A stretch of DNA of 64,000 nucleotides. Origin: Dreissena polymorpha. Its lineage: Eukaryota > Mollusca > Bivalvia > Myida > Dreissenidae. The notes beneath the pieces are model-generated. The model ran no database searches and was not told where the DNA came from. It saw only the letters and a list, made by a program, of their open reading frames with translations. This document shows, piece by piece, positions 1-11,019 of the stretch (its first letter is position 1; each line of letters begins with the position of its first letter). Where the stretch lies: NCBI RefSeq assembly GCF_020536995.1, contig NC_068358.1:3134043-3198042 (forward strand). The letters are read 5' to 3'. The translations under genes and the position numbers were made by a program.

Positions 1-395
1 TGTTTTCGCAAGGATATGAACCGAACCTCAGTTCCAGTGTCGTTTAGCGTCTTAGATCGAGCACGGTCCCGATCGGACGTACGGAACACCTCGATATATC
101 CGACCGTTACGGTACGACCCGTCTTATCAACATACTCTGTCAGTAGATCGGCACAATTATGGGAGTCGAGCGTGCAGAGGTAGATAGTGACTGTACATCA
201 ATAAATGTGGTGTAGTCGAGTAGCCAAATTCTTATTGGAAGGACAGTTTCATGTCCGATACAAATGTATTCTGATCTGTGTTAATTTCGTTCAGCTCATT
301 ACCGATTTTCCGCCGAATACTTCCATCGGGATCAAGCAGCTTTCCTTCGCAATCACGTACAAGGTCGTGCTACACGCAACGTGAACTTTTGGCAC
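1..395 (-). pseudogene. Decayed AID/APOBEC-like deaminase copy, cut by the window edge
   Basis: Reading the minus strand gives recognisable blocks of the deaminase family found at 8476-9336: a LLDPDG block, NEINTDQNTF, then CTLDSHNCADLL and TVTVGYIEVF. The copy is broken. The catalytic His-Gly-Glu site reads Asp-Cys-Glu in the LLDPDG frame, so the zinc-binding His is lost. A stop codon falls between the NTF block and the Pro-Cys site, and a one-base shift lies next to the Pro-Cys codons. The N-terminal third cannot be recognised and the C-terminus lies beyond base 1. It is the first of several family copies spread over 21 kb. I am sure of the homology; a functional product is unlikely. Confidence 0.75.
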
Positions 396-2280
396 TGATC
401 TCAGAAGTGTTCAATTATTTTTTGTGTAATCTTAAGATATCGGCACAAACTGCAAAAACTGTCTTTTTCAACGCTTAAGTTTTTTTTGCAAACGTATTTC
501 AATAACTTGAGCTATTTGTAAAAATAAAGTTCTTAACGATGCGTTAAACTTCTTTCTAGCCCGTGTGTTAACCCCTGTGAACCCCGTCGATCCTGCACCC
601 TGATAAAAATGCATTAAATTTAAAATCCCACTATTATTATTGGTTTCAATTAATTGAAGCAAAGTGGTATCCCAAATAGTAGCGTTCTGTATTTATCTAA
701 GGAGTTTCAAGTTCTATTTTAATATACACTGGCAAACAAATGTGCTAAACCATTTACGGACGTTATTTATTTAAATTAAACTCGTAAATAATTTAAAAGA
801 ACTGTATAAGAGTATTGTTTAATATAAGTTTTCGTGGATAGACATTGTTACGATTCACTTCTACAATACATTCCGACCATTCGTCAGCTTTTGTATACAG
901 CTTTTTGACAAACCATGACTAGAATTGTAATTTCGCCTACAAGATAACAATAACGTAAACTATCTAGTTTTTGCGGATGCATGTTATCCCTAAAATTGTT
1001 ATAAGCGTAACTCTGCAATATCGAACAGCATTAATTTTATAATATAGTACATAGACATGACCCAAACGTTAACAATTGGCTCTTTATAACTTCGACGAAA
1101 AATACATAACTTCATAATTAATCGTCAAGCGAACATAACATGAAAACAGGCCAAGAGCAACACAACATCTTTCATAATACGATAAAGATATGAAATACGT
1201 GCAGTCTACATTTAGGTTAAATGCTATTTCCATAAATAGTTTATATATCTTTACTCAACAGACAAATCAACCAGTTTACCATATTTAGGCTCGACATACA
1301 CCAAACATTTTTAAATTCTGCAGATGGTTCAAATTGACTAATGTGATTAATGATTGTCGTTTTACATCATGCTTATTAATTGTATTAATCTATGGACACT
1401 TTGATTTATTTTAACTTCGCCATTCTTTTTTTCCTGAAAAACAGTACATATTAATCATCTAACTAATGCAACATGAGTCATTAAATGGGATCACTTGATC
1501 AGAAAACAAACAAAAATGAGTGTGTTGATAAGATAAGAATATACATAGATGTATCGTTGAATGTATACCGAAAACACAACACTTTAAAGAGAAGGTTTGA
1601 CATATTCTGTTTTATTAACTATTAAACGAATATACGTTTTTAAGCTAAATTATTTTGTTCGTATCATTATTCGTAGTTATCTTAATGTCAGGTAACTGCA
1701 CAAATATGTAACCTATACTCTAATTTATAATATGTATTTACAAATGTCTTAACATATTCCCATGTTTGTTTGCGTAAGTAAATTTAATTACAAATGATGG
1801 AGTTACTATTTAAAACTATAAGGAAGAACGAATATATGAAGTAAACGATGAAACATATCTCACAGCAGAGTTCATGGTTCCCACTATTATGCTATGATCT
1901 ATCTATTCAAAGGGGCTAAGTCAGTTAAATCAATTTCGAACTTGGGACAACGTCGTATGCCTTCTATCGACGAACGAACTCAAACACCTATGTTATCCGT
2001 AGTTATATAATCTGAGTCAGAGACCGGTTTACATATAATGCATACATGTACATGTGTGATAGATATGGAAAAAAGAGGAATGTCGTTTTCAAAAAACCGG
2101 TTAACCCCAAAACAACATTGATAAGTAAATCAATATATATTTTAGAAGATATCACAGTCACTGAATGAGTTCATATTCGTTATCTGTTAATATAAAATAC
2201 ATACGTTTTAAATTAATATTTTTTTCAATTTATATTGTGTCTGTGTTTCTACAAGTGAAGGATATCATGTTTCAATCGTG
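396..2280. other. Gene-less stretch with deaminase 5' flank remnants
   Basis: No coding region is supported here. Bases about 660-770 resemble the 5' flank of the intact gene at 9440-9560 (shared words include GGAGTTTCA and AACCATTTAC). Bases about 885-985 resemble 7800-7900, beyond the 3' end of that gene. The stretch therefore looks like duplicated flank around the decayed copy at 1-395. From about 1000 to 2280 I see only AT-rich unique-looking DNA. Confidence 0.5.
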
Positions 2281-2329
2281 TTATGAGGTAAAGGGAAGTG
2301 TGTGTTAACTTCTTCGAGAACTTCAAGAG

Positions 2330-3202
2330 ATGGGTACGGAAGTGCATAGAAAGATGAGAAACGAGCTCAATGAATATAGAGGTTACAGAAAGCAGTTCTT
2401 GATGGCAACGATAACGTCCACGAAGGAACTAGAGGAGAGAGATTTTTCTGCCCTCCACAAATTTCAACAATTTTTGAGTACAATTCAGGACATGGTAGAC
2501 AAACAGACGCTTACGTCAAAGAGCCTGATTCATCATGGAAGGTGTATCTTTATCCTGAATATGCCTACAGAAAAGGATAACACGCACGGGGAGGCCTGAC
2601 TTCTAGATCCAACAGGCGAAATTAGACATAAGCTGAAAATAGGAAATCCGCTAAATGACAATGATAAACATGATGTCGAATTCTATTTGGACCAAATGCG
2701 AGGCGAGTTTTATAACCAGTATCCAGATAATTTTAGACCAAGTCTGGTAATATTCTCATACAATGCGCCTTGCACCTGCGCCAAAAACAACTGTGCTTTG
2801 GTTGTAAGTGAATTCGGCAAAGCAGCAAAGGAAAATGTCTATGTAGGGTATTCCCATGTCTTTAGTACAACCGACGAAGAGATGTCCGTAAGACTGATGG
2901 AATCAGCCGGCGTACATGTAGTTCAACTGGGCGAGTTACGTTGTTATGCAGTGAGCATGAATGCATGCGACAGATATATACACCAGGAAACCTATCAGGA
3001 AATGGAGCATCAATGCCTAGCAAGTATGACATATGACCAAGCACAAACCGTTATGAATAGCCCGATTGATAAGAATGAAAACAAACGAGATGTGCTATCG
3101 CCGTTGTCTCACTTTCGCCAGAAGAAAATCATCAAAAGGTTGAAAAGAAAACAAAGCAAGCAACAGTCCAAGCGCCTTATGAACAATTTGCATCGCAATT
3201 AA
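2330..3202 (+). pseudogene. AID/APOBEC-like deaminase copy with one in-frame TGA after the catalytic Glu
   Basis: The frame from ATG 2330 to the stop at 3200-3202 spans 291 codons and is open except for a single TGA at 2597-2599 (codon 90). The family core is present on both sides: KQFLMATITS, then THGEA before the stop; LLDPTGEIR, PCTCAKNNC, VYVGYSHVF and a VRLMESAGVHVV helix-strand after it. The sister genes have Arg (AGA or AGG) where the TGA stands. Pro-Cys-x6-Cys is kept, with an extra Cys at +2. Homology to the sisters extends about eight codons upstream of ATG 2330 to a TAA, so the usual first 15 or so residues are missing. The tail (HFRQKKIIKRLKRKQSKQ) is strongly basic and could be a nuclear signal. 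The copy is either a very young pseudogene or a gene read through UGA-C; the sequence cannot decide. Confidence 0.7.
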
Positions 3203-3415
3203 CAAGTAACATCTAATTTTAGCATACACAGGCCTGTTACATTCATATTTTGTGTGTTTAGTACGCGATTTTGATCAGTTTGGACATATATGTCATACTA
3301 CGTTACATGAAAGGAATGTCTTTCAAGAAAGGGGCATTATTTAAGGACAAACAAGGTCAACCTATAAATGCTGCAAATTTCCACTCTATACTTCGCTCAT
3401 GCCTGCAACTTCAGT

Positions 3416-3421
3416 AATAAA
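3416..3421 (+). promoter_or_regulatory. Possible polyadenylation signal
   Basis: An AATAAA lies about 215 bases after the stop of the 2330-3202 copy, a fitting distance for a short 3' UTR. The assignment rests on position alone, and the hexamer is common in AT-rich DNA. Confidence 0.3.
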
Positions 3422-3424
3422 TGT

Positions 3425-5350
3425 CTTGCTAAATAATTGACACTTTGTTATTGGCATCACCGCTCTTCGTTTTCGTCTTTGACACAGGACATTGATAACC
3501 CGTTTAATTAGTTACCAAATATCGACAAATTATCAATAAGTGTAACACATGAATGAAATTTATGGTCTGTTCAGATCCAGAAATGCAGAACAACCACAAG
3601 TAGTATAGGAGGGACCGGTGTGGTTGGACTAGTATGACACATATAAAGACCCACGACGGATTATGCTGAATATGGGCATTTATTTATGCCAAAACTGGGA
3701 CATCCTAAGTATGTCTAGTATAAAACATCATTTTCTTATATGTGATGTAAACATAAACCATAATATGTCAAATATGAAAAAAAACATATATTTAGATGTG
3801 ACATATCTGGCTGGCAAAAATCGGCCAAGAGAATCGCCCAGAGGAAACCACACTAGTCCCCAAAGTATAGATATTTCAAAGCGGCTAAGTAGTTTCACGA
3901 TTATCTAACTTACTTAAACAAAAGTAACATGGAAGCAAAATCTGAGTTAGTCTGCCTAAAACAGAACCAACTCAGACTTAGCATTTGGAAACATTTTTCA
4001 ATTAATTTCTCATGAGATTGAATAAGAATGTGAATGAATGGAGTTTCCTTACTGACCAGAAACTCAATTAGCCATACACACTAAGATTTTTTGTATTGCT
4101 TTCTGTGGGCCCATGTTTGGTGTATCAGATATATGCGTAACACTATATAAGAACTATAAGGTAATCATAACAATTAATCCAAAGCAAAAACATAACTATT
4201 TACATAATACATGGTCTAAGCTCAGTCGAAAATAAATTATTAAAATAATCTAAAAACAATATCCTGAGCGAAATATACATAGGACAATTTGTTAGTGACT
4301 ATCTGATATATCTGTCAAGTTTCAACTCTTATCGTGTTTAATTTGGTTGTTATTGTATCTATGAACTATGATGTACATAATAGCAATACTTAACTATCGG
4401 CTCTTCACAGTCAACATTTAAGTATGCCCTTTCGTTTACCAAATTTGCTTGCCGCTCCTCACAAGTAGTTATTTCCGTTGATATTGATTGTGACACCAAA
4501 TTGTATGTGGTACTTACAGCAATATAATAAAAGTAGACCCAATCCGAAAATAGTGTGTATGCCCCGGCATTGACTGATTGAGAGGTATATAATGATTGAC
4601 TCATCCTTCCATCTCTACAGGGTTACCACAAAATGACACATTCCATAGAATATCAATTATGTTTCCTACAAAGCTTTCATACTTGCATGGATGTTGTCCT
4701 TGAACACTATCAATACACCCACTCTAACCTTACCTCATGTTGCTGTTGACGCTGACCTACATTCGGCTCAGACTAATGCAGAATCCAATCTCTTGTTTAA
4801 CCCTTTTCCACCTAGATACATATTTGTACACATTTGTAGCCTCTTACAAAATAATATTAAATTAAATTTCTATTTGACAAGATGCAAGTTGTAAAGGCCT
4901 CATTTTCAACCATTAGATACTGATTAGCAGCGAACAGCATAAAAACCTGAACAGTCTGCGAGTGAGAACGGCATTTAAGAACTTTTCTTTTTTCGTCAAT
5001 ATGGTTGACTGCCCCTTCAAGGCTAGTGACTAAGTACTGACTTTACAATACTGATCTATACATCGTATCTTAAAATCTGTTTCTTGTGCAAAGTATGCTG
5101 ACTCATCATGTGTTTTTAAAAGTCCTTTTTTAGACAGAATTTCACTACCAACACCCTACCAGCTCACATGGAAATATGTATAATAGGTGCCCAATATACA
5201 TAATTATGTATCTTTATCAAGACATGGCCGTGAGGAAAGATACGTGCTTTATAACATTCAACATGTATTTCTATGAAGTCAGTCAAGAGCCACTAATTCA
5301 GAAAACGGATGCAATTTTTATTAATTGCTATTCCCAGCCATCCACTATTT
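3425..5350. other. Gene-less AT-rich stretch
   Basis: I found no protein with family features, no RNA gene and no clear repeat. Short open frames here, such as those at 3663-3908 and 4359-4604, have no recognisable composition or motif. Confidence 0.4.
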
Positions 5351-5355
5351 AAGTT

Positions 5356-5500
5356 CTCACAGTCATGTCACATGAACATGTACATAATGTACACCAGAGG
5401 ATACAGAGGATTTGACCTAGATTCCTGTCCATACTTGTATGCAGCGAGAAAATTGATGGCAGATATAATTGCGCACATGTTCATGTGACATGCCTGTGAG
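5356..5500. mobile_element. Short foldback/MITE-like element with 26-bp terminal inverted repeats
   Basis: Bases 5356-5381 and 5475-5500 are inverted copies matching at 25 of 26 positions, starting CTCACAG and ending CTGTGAG. They enclose about 93 bp. No target-site duplication is obvious. The internal segment recurs at 5625-5711 without the right-hand end. Confidence 0.6.
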
Positions 5501-6052
5501 TATATGTGAGTACATGGTTCAATACAGAGTCATGAATGCTTACTTCAACCACTAGTTAATAATTAGAAGTGTTCTCCTCAACAAGGGTGTGTGTTTTACT
5601 TGTTGTTTTACTGTAGCTGTCTTATCCAGAGGATTTGACCTAGATTCCTTTCCATACTTGTATGCAGCGAGAAAATTGATGGCAGATATAATTTCGCACA
5701 TGTTCATGTTTTTTGTATGTTTATGCTATTTGCATCTTCCTCCCATGTCAACATAAGTAGATTTCACGCAAACAATCTGCCTTCCATGTAAACTTAAGTA
5801 GATTTTACGCAAACAATTGAATGCCACAATTTACTGTACATGAAATATTAATGCTAGACATTGTTTAATCTATAAAAAAAAAAAATTTTAGTTGGCAATT
5901 TTGTTATGCTCTCTTCCAAAAACACTTAATAATTTAACATTCAGACTGGAGGAGGACGAATGGTAGATTGTTCTCAAGTGGTTCAATACAGAGTCATGAA
6001 TGCATACTTCAACCACTAGTTAATTACTAGAAGTGTCTTCCTCAACAAGGAA
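5405..6052. repeat. Two interleaved duplicated blocks
   Basis: Block A (about 85 bp, starting GAGGATTTGACCTAGATTCC) occurs at 5405-5487 and 5625-5711. Block B (about 72 bp, starting GGTTCAATACAGAGTCATGA) occurs at 5516-5588 and 5981-6052. The order A-B-A-B points to one duplication of a unit followed by divergence or insertion between the blocks. Confidence 0.65.
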
Positions 6053-6059
6053 GATTTTA

Positions 6060-7795
6060 TTCATAACGAGAAATGTTTAATTGAAACTTAAAGTGATTTT
6101 TGAAAGACACACTCAACTTAACAATACCATCATTGTGATTATATACTTGGAAAAAGTATTTTGAGTATGAAAACCCACAAATGGTTAAAAAGGTTTGTTT
6201 TTACAACATTCAGTTCGTACACTTATTATACAATTTTAAGCAAGCTCCACTAGATACTTTGCAAATTATATGTAATTGACTGACATGTATAATTTAATCA
6301 TATAGAATACATACATGTGCTATGTTATCTCCTAAATCATCTATGGCAGTATAGTACTTGCATATTTCTGCATATATTTTTTTTATCATTTGTTTTCAAT
6401 GGTTTTTATACCTCAATATAAGCAATAATTTCCTTTTGCCTTATTAAAATGTTATGAGCAAACATTTTGGTTCAAAAGTATAAAGTGGATTTTAACAAGT
6501 TTACAATTCCACTGCAATTTACAGAATCATTTTTAACTTTGCTTTAATTAATTATCATTCTTCGACCACCCTTACCCATTTTAGGTAGACCGAGTTTGAA
6601 ATTAAAGGTTATTTTGCGACAAATCATGTGGTTATACAACTCACGGATATATAAATCGCCTTATTTAACGAGAAGTTTAATTCTCTACCGTCTCGTTCGA
6701 AACTGCACATGCGTATTGGTGTACTTCATTTAACATTTCATGATTTAAATATTTGTTCTTCTTTTACTGCGTCCGCGGGGACAATTTTTATAATAAGAAG
6801 ACTCAATATTTTTATTTTTGTTCATAAATGATTGGTGGAAAAATGCAAATGGAACTTTCAATGTGCAACGTCACAGCAATATACGTTTTGAACTACTAGT
6901 ATCTAAATATACTATGTTTTAACTCAAATTTGAACTTCTATTTTATGTGAACATAAAGTGTAGATTTTCTGTCATGTACCGGTAGAAAGATATTTGAATG
7001 CCACATCTTAATAATTACTAATGGCTCAAATAAATACATTCGATAATAAGAGCCGCTGAGACCTAAAAAAACTGATCAGATGTAGGAATCCGGAATACAA
7101 CAACTTTTCTTTTAACTAAAATGTGATAAAATAGAAGCAACCATTTCTGTTTAAGGGGAAAAAAAAACAACAAAATATAAATAATTTGAGATTGACCATT
7201 TATTAAAATTATGATTTACAGCATTATAGTTTGAAGAGAGAGTGGAAAATCTTGTTTTTAAACATATATTTTTAATTAGTTAAACATTTTAACGTAATGT
7301 TTGTATAGTTATATCAATCAACCATATAAGCCTCGCAAAATATAACGTGCTCTTTACCCACGTAATATTCTCTTAAAATAACATATCTGATATCGAAACA
7401 AAGAAATTTAGAACAATTATCAGAATGAAAATTATTGTTACTAATTCTTAGTCTTTATTGAAAGGCAGGTAGCGATTCGCCTTTATACTATGAAAATCAT
7501 ACGTAATCAACACTTAGGTACCAGCCATGGAAATAGAAAATAGCTGTAGTTTGAACAGTGTGAAGGCTGGACAAACCTCACACTAGACCAAAGCTATATC
7601 CGAAAACTCTTACATGTAAGTTCATATTGACCTTACGGCATTGCTTTAAAAATTAATCATAAACGACTCATTTATAAGACAAGCGTTTAATTGGGAAATC
7701 AATAAGTTTGCCTTACATGTATATGTCTCTTTCAGCTGTCAAAATAATTGCATGTAGTTTCGTAACGATACATGCCTTGAATACACCAAATCATT
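6060..7795. other. Gene-less AT-rich stretch
   Basis: No reading frame with recognisable family features, no RNA gene and no strong repeat was seen. The segment from about 7800 onward resembles 885-985 and belongs to the duplicated surroundings of the deaminase copies. Confidence 0.4.
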
Positions 7796-8475
7796 CCTAA
7801 AGCTTTTTGTATACAGCTTTGTGACCAATCATGACTGTTATTGTAATTTTGTATGGTAGACAATTTAAATGCTACTAGTTTTAAATGATGTATGTATGTC
7901 GTTATAAAACTGTAATATGAGTTAATCTGCATTTTCAAATAACAGTAATTTCAGAACACCTATACACCCGACAAAACCATAACGCTATTAAATGCATTAT
8001 GTCAATAGAACAACACCGATGACAGAAACAAAAACAACACAAGTAGCAAGAACAGAAACACATTGTATATTTTTGTTTATTTCTGCTATATACAAAACTG
8101 CAATTATTCACAATACATGTAAGTGAAATATGTTAAATACTCATTTGTGTTGTTATACTGTAAATTGGCTCAATACTACCAAATTATAAGCATACTATTC
8201 AAATACATCATATTATAGTAATGCAATAACAATAATAACGAGGTTACCCTCTTTTTTACTGTTTAATACATACATCCATTTCAATACATCGTATTAAATG
8301 AACTAACTGTTTCATTATTAATCAATTGACACATCACATATAAGATACTATTGTTTCTAACCTGAGTATGAATGTATACAGTAAACCTAATAACCGGGGT
8401 TGTAAATACATTTTATGATAAAAATAGTAAAATCTTGTAAAATTTTGATTAACAGTATCATAATCGACGTTTCTG

Positions 8476-9336
8476 CTACCAATAATTTAAATTGTAGAAG
8501 ACATGGCGAAATGGTTTATGTTCATTCCTCTGCCAATAATACGGTTGAAGTTCAAAGGTCTGCCTCCATTGATGCATGTCCCTGTGTAATCTCGAGTCGT
8601 AACAGAGGTTCTGCTGCCTATATTCCAATGGATAGCCCGCCCATGCACCAATGGGCGCATCTAATCGCTGGCAAAAGTGAAGGTGACGTAAATCTGCTAC
8701 TTGTTGCCAGGGTATGTGTCGAACCTCAATCCCAGAGTCTTTAAGCGTTTGTAGAGCATGTTCCCGATCGGACCTAACAAACACCTCGGCATATCCGACC
8801 GTAACGTTGCGACTTGTCTTTCTGACATACTCTCTCAGTAGCTCGGCACAGTGGTGCGAGTCTAGAGTACACGGTGAATAGTGAGTGTAAAACAATAACT
8901 TAGGCGGAGTCGAATCCCCGAATGTATGTCTAAAGCTTTGTTCCATGTCTGACAAAAATGTATTTTGATCAGTGTTTATTTCATTTGGCTTAGTTGCGAT
9001 TGTCCGTCGGGTACTTCCATCTGGATCCAGCAACCTACCTTCACCATGAACACAATTGTTGCGAAGATATAATACTCTTCCTTTCCTTAAGTAACCGTCA
9101 GACATTTTAATTTGCGTTTGATCTTTTCGCTCTAAATTTGCAATGTAATTATTAAAGTCGTTCAATATTTTGGGATTAGTACTTTGTAGTTCTTGTTCTG
9201 AAACAAGACAAGCAATTATAAATTGTCTCTTATAATGTTTAACATCTTCATTAATTGTTCTAAATAAGAAATTAGCCCGTCTTCCAATATGATATAAACG
9301 TTTCATTAAAACGTAAACCGTGTCGTTTGAATCCAT
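8476..9336 (-). CDS. AID/APOBEC-like zinc-dependent deaminase (intact, intronless)
   Basis: A 286-residue open frame starting MDSND, shared with the gene at 20801-21586, which fixes the start. Helical N-terminal part (about 1-65), strand LRKGRVLYLRNNC, then His97-Gly98-Glu99 (proposed zinc ligand and proton shuttle), strand KLLFYTHYS, Pro155-Cys156 and Cys163 (proposed zinc ligands) opening a helix, strand NVTVGYAEVFV, helix HALQTLKDSG and strand IEVRHI. This order, and YTHYSPC in the place of the SWSPC of AID, fit the branch of the deaminase fold that acts on polynucleotides. Known members deaminate cytidine in DNA or RNA; the substrate here is unknown. The His-Glu to Pro-Cys distance (55 residues) and the six residues between the cysteines are longer than in AID. 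An aromatic-rich tail (about 228-286) is unique to this copy. No signal peptide. Deaminase fold is firm; AID/APOBEC kinship likely. Confidence 0.85.
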   Translation of the reverse strand: MDSNDTVYVLMKRLYHIGRRANFLFRTINEDVKHYKRQFIIACLVSEQELQSTNPKILNDFNNYIANLERKDQTQIKMSDGYLRKGRVLYLRNNCVHGEGRLLDPDGSTRRTIATKPNEINTDQNTFLSDMEQSFRHTFGDSTPPKLLFYTHYSPCTLDSHHCAELLREYVRKTSRNVTVGYAEVFVRSDREHALQTLKDSGIEVRHIPWQQVADLRHLHFCQRLDAPIGAWAGYPLEYRQQNLCYDSRLHRDMHQWRQTFELQPYYWQRNEHKPFRHVFYNLNYW

Positions 9337-9372
9337 AATTGTAAATGTAATGAGATAAGAACGCCATCACTT
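9337..9372 (-). promoter_or_regulatory. Conserved 5' leader block of deaminase copies
   Basis: The bases just upstream of the start codon (minus strand, GTTCTTAT...ATTACATT next to the ATG) recur at the same place before the decayed copies, at about 10494-10530 and 15196-15231. They may be 5' UTR or core promoter, or simply unchanged duplicated DNA. No clear TATA box was seen. Confidence 0.4.
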
Positions 9373-9904
9373 AAGTACTCTTTGTAACCGAATACAAATT
9401 TCCATTAAAAATTCCGATTACTTAATGCAAAATCTAATCATAGTATCCCAAAATACAGCTTTGGTTCTATATTTATCGTGGGAGTTTCATATTCTATTTT
9501 TAAGTTCCAAAACAGGTTAGCACATTTGGGAAACCATTTACTGCAATTTATTGATTTGCTGCACGAATAATTCTTAGACATGACGATTGAACTATTGTTT
9601 AATAATGTTTTATGCCTACGTAGGTTCCAGATACAGCGAGCTACATACGCGTTTTGTTTGTAAAGAATGTTCCGTAAACGATATATCTTTTGCAGGAATA
9701 AACTTTGACGTCTAGTGGGCTATATTTACACCAAGGATTACTGTTATATAACATAAAATACTGTAATTTTAGGCACATATTGCGCAATACTAAATATCTT
9801 TAAACTCTTATTTTTAAAAGTGAATTGATACTAGAATCGTTATCACAATACAGTGTGCAGAACATTTTCTACATAAACACATGTTGCATTTTCTTGTTGC
9901 CATG

Positions 9905-10493
9905 CAATATGAGCCGAACAGCAATTACAGAGTTTGTAAGCGTTTTTAGAGCATATCTCCGTTCGGAACTAACAAAGACCTCGGTATATCCGACCGTTAC
10001 GTTACGACTTGTCTTTGTGAATTACTCTCTCAGTAGCTCGGCACAATGGTGAGAGTCTGTAGTACACGGTTAATAGTATTGTGAGTGTATGTCAATACTT
10101 GTGGCGGAGTTGAATCACCGACTTCATTTCGAAAGCTGTGTTCCATGTCTGACAAACATGTTTTTTGTTCAATGTGTATTTCAATCATTTGCACTTTATC
10201 GCGGAGTACTTCAATCTGGATCAAGCAGTGCAAACAATTGTCGCAAATATGTATTGCTCTTACTTTCAAGGACCAGTTCGACATATTAGCTTGCGTTGGG
10301 TGTTATTACTCGAAGTTTTCTATGTCATAACTAAATGTGTTCAATACAAAAGTATAATAACTTTGTAGTTCTTGTTTGAAACAAGACACGGAATTCAAAA
10401 CTGCCTTCAAAACTGATTTACACAATGATTACTTGTACTTACCATGTTACACAAACGTTGAAGTACCGGGTAAACATATTCATTTTAATCCAT
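9905..10493 (-). pseudogene. Decayed AID/APOBEC-like deaminase copy
   Basis: The minus strand begins ATG GAT (10493-10488) and continues with blocks alignable to MDSNDTVYVLMKRLYH, then CDNCLH, KTCLSDMEHSFRNEVGDSTPP, PCTTDSHHCAELL and NVTVGYTEVFV of the intact gene at 8476-9336. It is clearly broken. There is a stop at codon 3, the bases coding Gly-Glu after the catalytic His are missing, the frame shifts before Pro-Cys, and another stop follows the ELLRE helix. Both zinc-ligand cysteines are still encoded. It lies head-to-tail with the intact gene, about 570 bp upstream of that gene's start. Confidence 0.8.
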
Positions 10494-10622
10494 GTATGTG
10501 AATGTAATCAAATAAGAACACTGCGTTGTATTTTGAATCCATTTTGTGAATATAATACCGGTTATCGTAAATTGATAACCGATCGTTATTAGTGTGCGGT
10601 TTGTCCTGTTCTGTTCTGCTCT

Positions 10623-10730
10623 GTAAAATAGTAGGGATAATTTGATCGGGATGACGTTAAGTTTACACCACCTTATGTAAAATAGTAGGGATAATTTGAT
10701 CGAGATGACGTAAGGTTTACACTGCCTTGC
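10623..10730. repeat. Tandem duplication, 54-bp period
   Basis: A 54-bp unit starting GTAAAATAGTAGGGATAATT occurs at 10623-10676 and again at 10677-10730 with a few differences. It lies between the decayed deaminase and the DIRS fossil and may be part of the latter's left end. Apart from this I see nothing to about 11,020. Confidence 0.65.
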
Positions 10731-11019
10731 TGCTTCATCTTTACGGAACAGGCGAAACTTGATATGTTCGAAAAAATGTTATTTGGCAAAAATAATTTAA
10801 GTAGTAAAAAATCATTGTTTGATAAGTTCAGAGTTTAAGCATTATGACTTAAGGAGTGCTGAAGGTGATGCATTTAATTGGATGACATTTATATGAGCTC
10901 GGTTTTTATCGATTAAAGAGGTTGTTATTGGTGGTCGTCATCATCATCATCACCATCTCGTATTATGTTATTGGTATTAACAGTGTTATGGGATAAAATG
11001 TATATGCACCAGTAAGTTG

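Noticed and set aside
2687-3202. A separate 171-residue gene starting at the ATG at 2687
   Set aside because: Same frame as the upstream half and homologous to the middle of the sister proteins, so it is the rest of the 2330-3202 copy rather than a gene with its own start.
8415-8744. Plus-strand 109-codon open frame
   Set aside because: It lies antisense to the intact deaminase gene and shows no family features; a shadow of that gene.
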